A stretch of 11,945 bases of DNA, from contig JAGLQE010000173.1 in the NCBI GenBank assembly GCA_023137005.1, positions 1 to 11,945 of the forward strand. The letters run 5' to 3'. Positions 1 to 6,200 of this stretch are shown piece by piece. The DNA comes from Thermoplasmata archaeon (GTDB taxonomy: Archaea; Thermoplasmatota; Thermoplasmata; SG8-5; JAGLSY01). How positions within the stretch are numbered: the stretch's first letter is position 1; each line of letters starts with the position of its first letter. The notes beneath the pieces are model-generated. The model had not been told where the DNA came from and made no database searches. It worked only from the letters and a program-made list of their open reading frames with translations. The translations under genes and the position numbers were made by a program.

Positions 1-221
1 TCCAGGCCATTCAAATGATCTGGTAGGCTGGGCTCAAGAACAATGTATGTTTCACCAGCTATCTCCACCCTCTGACCAGGTACGGCATCCACCAGCTTGT
101 CGGTGTCCACCACGCCGAGTTTAGAGATCTTGACAGTACCCTGGCCAATATACAAGAGGAATCTTTCCCTGGAGTGACTTATGAGCATGATCTGCTTCTT
201 TCCGGGTTCGGACATGAGCAT
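1..221 (-). CDS. trmI: tRNA (adenine-N1)-methyltransferase, TrmI-like, N-terminal part only (runs off the left edge)
   Basis: Only 73 codons are inside the window, read leftwards from ATG at 221. The translation starts MLMSEPGKKQIMLIS, continues with RERFLLYIGQGTVKISKLGV, and reaches ETYIVLEPSLPDHL. This matches the small N-terminal beta domain of archaeal TrmI/Gcd14-family enzymes, where a conserved 'hlGvid' strand and a 'f.vL.Psl.D' segment precede the Rossmann-fold SAM-binding domain. That catalytic part lies outside the window. Family members methylate N1 of adenosine in the tRNA T-loop (A57/A58) in the cytosol using SAM; in archaea this supports tRNA stability. An alternative ATG at 215 gives MSEPGKK and is equally plausible; an in-frame TAA at 266-264 limits extension upstream. 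No Shine-Dalgarno site is visible, which fits leaderless translation. The gene follows the giant surface-protein gene by 51 bp on the same strand but is functionally unrelated. Family call fairly confident; start less so. Confidence 0.8.
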   Translation of the reverse strand, partial: MLMSEPGKKQIMLISHSRERFLLYIGQGTVKISKLGVVDTDKLVDAVPGQRVEIAGETYIVLEPSLPDHLNGL

Positions 222-239
222 AGTATACACTGGATGGAC

Positions 240-252
240 TATATTTGTTTCG
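240..252 (-). promoter_or_regulatory. Possible BRE/TATA promoter for leaderless trmI
   Basis: Read on the minus strand, CGAAAC (252-247) runs straight into AAATATA (246-240). This resembles an archaeal BRE followed by a TATA box. The TATA centre lies about 22-28 nt before the candidate ATGs at 221 and 215, so the predicted transcript would start at or next to the start codon. With no ribosome binding site in between, this suggests leaderless transcription independent of the giant gene, which ends at 273. The alternative is read-through from that gene; no terminator hairpin is visible between the two. Confidence 0.4.
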
Positions 253-272
253 TTATGGTTGCATTATGGGAG

Positions 273-3200
273 TTATAATTTCTTCTGCTTTCGGTTATAG
301 TAAGCTGTGGGTATGAAGACCATGACGAAGAAGACCGGTAGGAAGGCCCAGATATCTATTCCAATATCCTTGTCTGCCTTGACCTCGGGCTCGGCCTGTG
401 TCTCGGTCATTATGGGGTTATCGTCCACATTCAGAGCCTGTTCCATGGTACCTGTCAGAACCGGGGCAACCTGCCTATCATCAGCTATCGGGACCTTGGG
501 TTCAACTATAGCCTCGGCGAGCTCCTCCACGACAGGCTCGACCATTTCTTCAACAATCTCTTCGACGAGTGCCTCGTCAGAGACAATATCGTCCTTGAGG
601 CCAATGTCTTTATCCAGTACTATATGGGCCATTGTGCTGAGAAGGTCACTGGCCATCAGGGTCGGATCCCACTGAGATGAGGTTTTGATATTAACCGCAT
701 CTGCATCACCAGTAGCGGATAATGCTGGAATGGTCACCCTCACCGTGAAGGTCAGGCTGTCACCGGGTTGTATCGGTCCAATATTATTGATATTCACTCC
801 CGAAGCATCCAGTATCTCGGTCGTCCAGGTATTACCATCGAATGCCAGATCATAGGTGTCTGGTACATTGCCGGTGTTTCGGATGGTGATGGTATAATCC
901 ACGTAAACGCCAGGCGAATCGATCTTTGTCACAATTACCGGGTCCTGCTCGAAGAGGAATACCGGCGGTGTGAAGGACGATGTCGTGTACTGGTTCATTA
1001 TTGGGAAGTTGTCCTGAGAATCACCGTCTATGATGTACGGGGTGTCGCCTATCTGATCATTATTGGCATCCACTCCTCCATAGTCACTCCAGAAGTTTCC
1101 TCCTGATGGGTAGCCAACGTCCCAGGCATTGGTATTGCTATCATCAGTCGCCTGAATACCATTTCCGATTATGTCATTATGGAATATCTGGTTGTTATTA
1201 GATCCTGTTGATGTTATTCCATTACCATTGTCCAGAATGAGGTTGATCGTGATGGTGTTTGTGTCAGAGTTAAGCAGTAAAATTCCAGTGTCTAAATCCT
1301 TGATCGTGTTATCAAATACTGTGCAATCCTGAACATTATCAAGCAATACTCCTGTGTCAGCATTCTGTATGGTGAAGCCATTGATGTTCACGTCATCAGA
1401 TGTCACGTGGAATATAGTACCATCGCCGCTTCCACCCATCCAGAGAATTGTATTGTGGAAAATAATGTCCACATCGCCAGTCCATTGTCTGGCTTGACCC
1501 GGGTATTCAGCAATGGCCACGACAGACTTGTCATTTTTTGAGGCAACGAATAGCCTTCCATCAGCCCATCTTGCAATTTCATAGGAATTGGGATTCAGGG
1601 TCGTAGAGGTTGATCTGTAAAATCCATTTACTGATACAACTCCATCCATTATCGGGTGTGAAGCATCATATACTCCCAAGGTTGTCCAGGAAGATGTGTA
1701 ACCTGCTTCAGCTATTGCATGGTAGTCATCAGTTTTGAAACGGCCTTGAATAGCATATGAAGAACCAGAAGAAGAGATAGAGAACATGGCTGTTATTACC
1801 TTACCTCCTGAATCAACATAATCTGCGAGATTGTCACCGATGAGTGTGGGGTTATTGTACCCATAATTACCCCAAGTGATCACAACATCATAAGCCTGTA
1901 ATTGAGCCAATGTCGGAGTTGAATAACGGGCATCCCATGTATCTACTACCGTTATGTCTCCAAAGGCCAGTAGCTGACTTCTGAGCGGCTCGCCATTCCC
2001 AGCATCGGCAAAAAGCAACAGAACATCAGGAATGCCGCCTTCGAATCCAACTATGGTATTGTCCCTGTCCTGTCCCTGGATCGTCAAAGGTTTGTCGACC
2101 ACGACATTCTCTCTATAGGTTCCTGGATATGCCAATATATTGTCATTCGGGTTGGCAATGTCAACAGCTTTCTGTATTGATGAATGCCATGTGTCCTTGT
2201 CCTGATTATGGACAGTTGCCAATAAGGTTATTTGAGATGTGTCGGTAACAGATGGGTCTATGAGAGAAGTAGCCATTATGTCAATTGTATTCATTCCCTC
2301 ATTTAATGGAAATAGAGACTCGTCAAACGGTAACATGAGATCAAAGGTCTCTCCAGGTGCCAGGGTCAAAGATCCAATATCATTTGGTCCTACACCAGGG
2401 CCATAAACAAATATATCGTCAAAGTGGCTTCCAGTATTTCCCCAGCTGTATAATCCAATACCACCAGTTGATAGGGAATTGTCCGTAACATCGAAAACAA
2501 TGACACCGTCAATGGAGACCGTGATCTGGTCGCCGATCATCCTCATCTCGAAATCATACCATATGGATTGATTTGGTATGTATGCTACATCATCAGAGGC
2601 CAGGGTCGTCCACGTACCTCCCACGCATTTTTCCAGTGACCTGTGCTGTGTACCGGGAGTACCAGCGTCAACATCCTGATTGTTCTCTTGATGCCATTGG
2701 AACCTGTAGTAATTGTTTGTGTTCTGGTATCGACCCATTATGCCAAAGCCATCATTGTCTGCAGAGGCAAACCTGCCTGAGTAGACATAATCCGACCAGG
2801 CATTATTACCTGTCCATGCAAAAGTTCCTGGCCATGCTGGCGTACTCCAAGAATGGATATTACTGAGCTGTGACATAATACCCGAGCTTGCTGTCCAGGA
2901 GCTACCTCCACCAGCTGTGTTGACAATATTCCAACCATTGTAATTACCGTCAGAGAAATCATCTATGAACAGGCCAGGTGTGAAAGGCTGTCCATTAAAT
3001 TGAATGTCTATATCAATGATATCAGTATGACGGGCATTGTTCACTATGTGCATGTCATAATACAATTCATTCCCGATGCTCTCTGTTGCCACGGGGGTTG
3101 TGGGCCACAGATCGAAGTTGGATTCTGCCGGGCCTATATAGACATCGTCAATATGCCAGTAATCATCATTATTTTCTCCATATACCTGCCTGAATCTCAA

Positions 3201-6200
3201 CTGGAATAAATTATGATACGCATCATGGGGTAGTTGGTATACTGGATGATATACTGTTCCTGCAGTAGCAGCCCCTCTGCTTCTGACCCTCTCCAATATG
3301 ACCCAATCATTTTGGTCATTCAGATATTCTACAAATAGGTCTTCATTGGCTTCAGGGTAGTTGCTGAAGGATGCGCCACTTCTTATCCAGGCACTTACCA
3401 ATCCATTGTCAACATCCTCCATGTCCATTGGGCAGGTGGTGAGAGTGACATCATCTGATGCATACATGGACCATGCGCCGCTTTCGGAAGTCTGTGTGCT
3501 TAAGCCGCCATCGTGTGTATCGGTGGTTTCCCACGCATTGAACACTGTGCCAAGAGGACCGCCATCATTGTAATTGCCAAAGATACCTGTCTCGAACTGA
3601 TCATAGAATGGTGATGGAAGTGAGGTTCTGGTTATGATCTGGAGGTCCCAATTAATGGCCTCATTGCCATTGGACCTGACATTGATATTCACTATATCCA
3701 CATCGCCGGCCTCAACACCTCTTGGAAGCCTGACCTTGGCCAGGAACTGGAGGGTGTCACCGGGCTGAACCGGTCCGAACCACCATCTCTGCTCCTGCTT
3801 GTTGATGTCCCAGAACTCCACTTCCCACTCGAAATCATCCCACATTGGGAGATAAACATCTGGAGCGGCTCCATCATTGGTCACTGTTATCGTGTGATAT
3901 ACCACATCGCCTTTCCAGCCCCATTGGGTCTGGGTTGGTGGACCTGCATTGAACCAGAAATCTGGATCACTTTCTGTCTGGATGGTCGAGGTGTAAAAGA
4001 CCACAGGATCGCTCTGAGATGTGACCCTGATATTCACATTATCTGTCCAACCTGGTGGAATATTGGCCGGAATGAAGACCCATACCTGGAAGCTGAATGT
4101 AGCTCCTGGCATAATTACACCTGTGGAGCTTATCGGGAAAGACCCGGTCGCATCCATTATTTGCACTGGCCATCCATTGCCCCAGAAGGTTATGTCATAA
4201 TTATCTGGGAGTGTTCCAATATTGAAAACTATAAAATCATAGGTCACAAAGGTCCCTGTATCTCCATCACCACTATGGAAGTTGGGTGACATCGCCACAT
4301 TGTATGGCTGCATTGAGGTTGTCTGGACCTGGGCATTGTCCCAAATGACTGGGTCATTTTGGGAGGTGGCTGTTAGGGTCGCGGTGTCAATAACACCTGC
4401 AGTGAGTAATGGTATATCGACCGTTACCCTGATATCCTCAGCATTACCTGGCTGGATCGGGCCAATACTGTTTATCATTGTATTGCCATTATCATTCCAG
4501 ATGGTCGTGGGCCAGGCATTGCCAGCCATGGTTAGGTCATAGGTATCGACGTACACTCCGGTATTCTCCACGGTCATGGTATATTCCACAGTGTTCCCGT
4601 AATATTCAGACTGAGTCTGAAGATTGGGTGTCACCTGTACACCATATGGTTGCAATGAAGTGGTCTGCACCTGGGCAGTGTCCCATACGACCGGATCATG
4701 CTGAGATGTAGCAGTGATGGTCGCGGTGTCCACAATTCCGGTAGTGAGTATTGGAATGCTTACCTCGACCACAATGTCCATGCTTCCTCCGTCCAGGATA
4801 GAGCCTGTATCAGTTATCGGCATTCCCCATGTATCGGAGAAGACCGTGGGCCAGGCATTGCCTGCCACGGTAAGGTCATAGGTGTCTGGAAGAACTCCAG
4901 TATTGTCGATCGTAAGTGTATAACTGTAAGTATCTCCATAATAGTGGCTTTCAGACTGGAAAACTGGATTCAGGTCAACCCCATAGGGCTGTAGTGAAGT
5001 GGTCTGCACCTGGGCAGTGTCCCATACGATCGGATCATTCTGAGATGTAGCAGTGATGGTCGCGGTGTCCACCATGCCAGCAGTGAGTATCGGAATACTT
5101 ACCCTGACAACTATGTTCAAGGTAGTTCCTGGTGCCATGACTCCTGTATCAGTAATTGGTATAGTACCAGTGATATCCCAGAAGGTAGTGGGCCAGGCAT
5201 TGCCTGCCACGGTAAGGTCATAGGTATCTGGAAGAACTCCTGTATTATCAACCGAAATTACATAATCCACATCATTGCCATAGTACTCGCTTATAGCCTG
5301 GAAACCAGGGAATAGGCTGACACCATAGGGCTGAAGTGAAGTGGTCTGCACCTGAGCATCGTTCCAAACTATAATATCGGTCTGGGAAGTAGCGATGATG
5401 GTCGCGGTATCTACCATTCCAGCAGTGAGTATCGGAATGCTCACCCTGGCGATGAAATCAAAACTAGCACCCGCGGCCAGAACCCCAGTATCGGTTATGG
5501 GGACTGTGCCTGTGATATCCCAGAAGGTAGTGGGCCAGGCATTGCCTGCCACAGAAAGATCATAGGTGTCTGGAATAACTCCAGTATTGTCAACTGTCAA
5601 TACATAATCCACATCATTGCCATAGTACTCGCTTGCAATCTGGAGATCTGGTGTGAGGTCGACATCGCATTGGCCCACGTACACATCATCAACATACCAG
5701 CCATCGAAATTATTACCTATATTGTCAACCGAATCGAAATAGAAACCGAGCCTGATTATCTGTCCGCAGTATGGTGTCAGGTCAATGGTGCGGTGATGCC
5801 AGGTGTTCATCCCATCCTCTGGGAGCAGTTGGATATTGGTCCAGCCACTACCAGTGTCATACTGGATGTATCTCTGGTCAACAATACCAAACAATCCTTC
5901 TGTTTCAAACCATTCCTCGAAGCTGATCAATGCCTCGGTGTATCCAGTTAGATCGAACCATGGTGATTCGAGCCTTCCAGAGTTCGTGAAACCATTATCG
6001 TAATCGCCAGTGCTGTCCTGGCCGTACCACCAGCTCGTTACTGGGCTGTAACTGTTCGGATACGGGCTCACGCCGTCCTGCACCTGATGCCAGAACCCGG
6101 TCGTCGTCCATAGACCAGGACCGCTTTCCATGTCATCGGTCCATGGAATATCATATGGCCATGATGTCTTTATCTGGGCAATGTCGAATGTACCCGTCAT

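Noticed and set aside
273..420. PGF-CTERM or similar archaeosortase signal at the C-terminus of the giant protein
   Set aside because: The end is a plain membrane helix with a basic NRKQKKL tail; no PGF-like tripeptide precedes it.
307..675. 122-residue plus-strand frame, Ser-rich
   Set aside because: It is opposite the Glu-rich linker of the giant gene; the Ser-rich composition is the antisense reading of GAG/GAA-rich codons. No ribosome binding site.
2590..2666. Possibility that the giant gene is a fusion produced by missed stops or frameshifts
   Set aside because: The frame is open without interruption from a good start site to a membrane helix and basic tail, and domain composition is coherent throughout.
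4299..5663. Regular repeats considered as a CRISPR array or a satellite
   Set aside because: The 342-bp period is in frame, codes for a beta-sandwich domain and has no short repeat/spacer structure.
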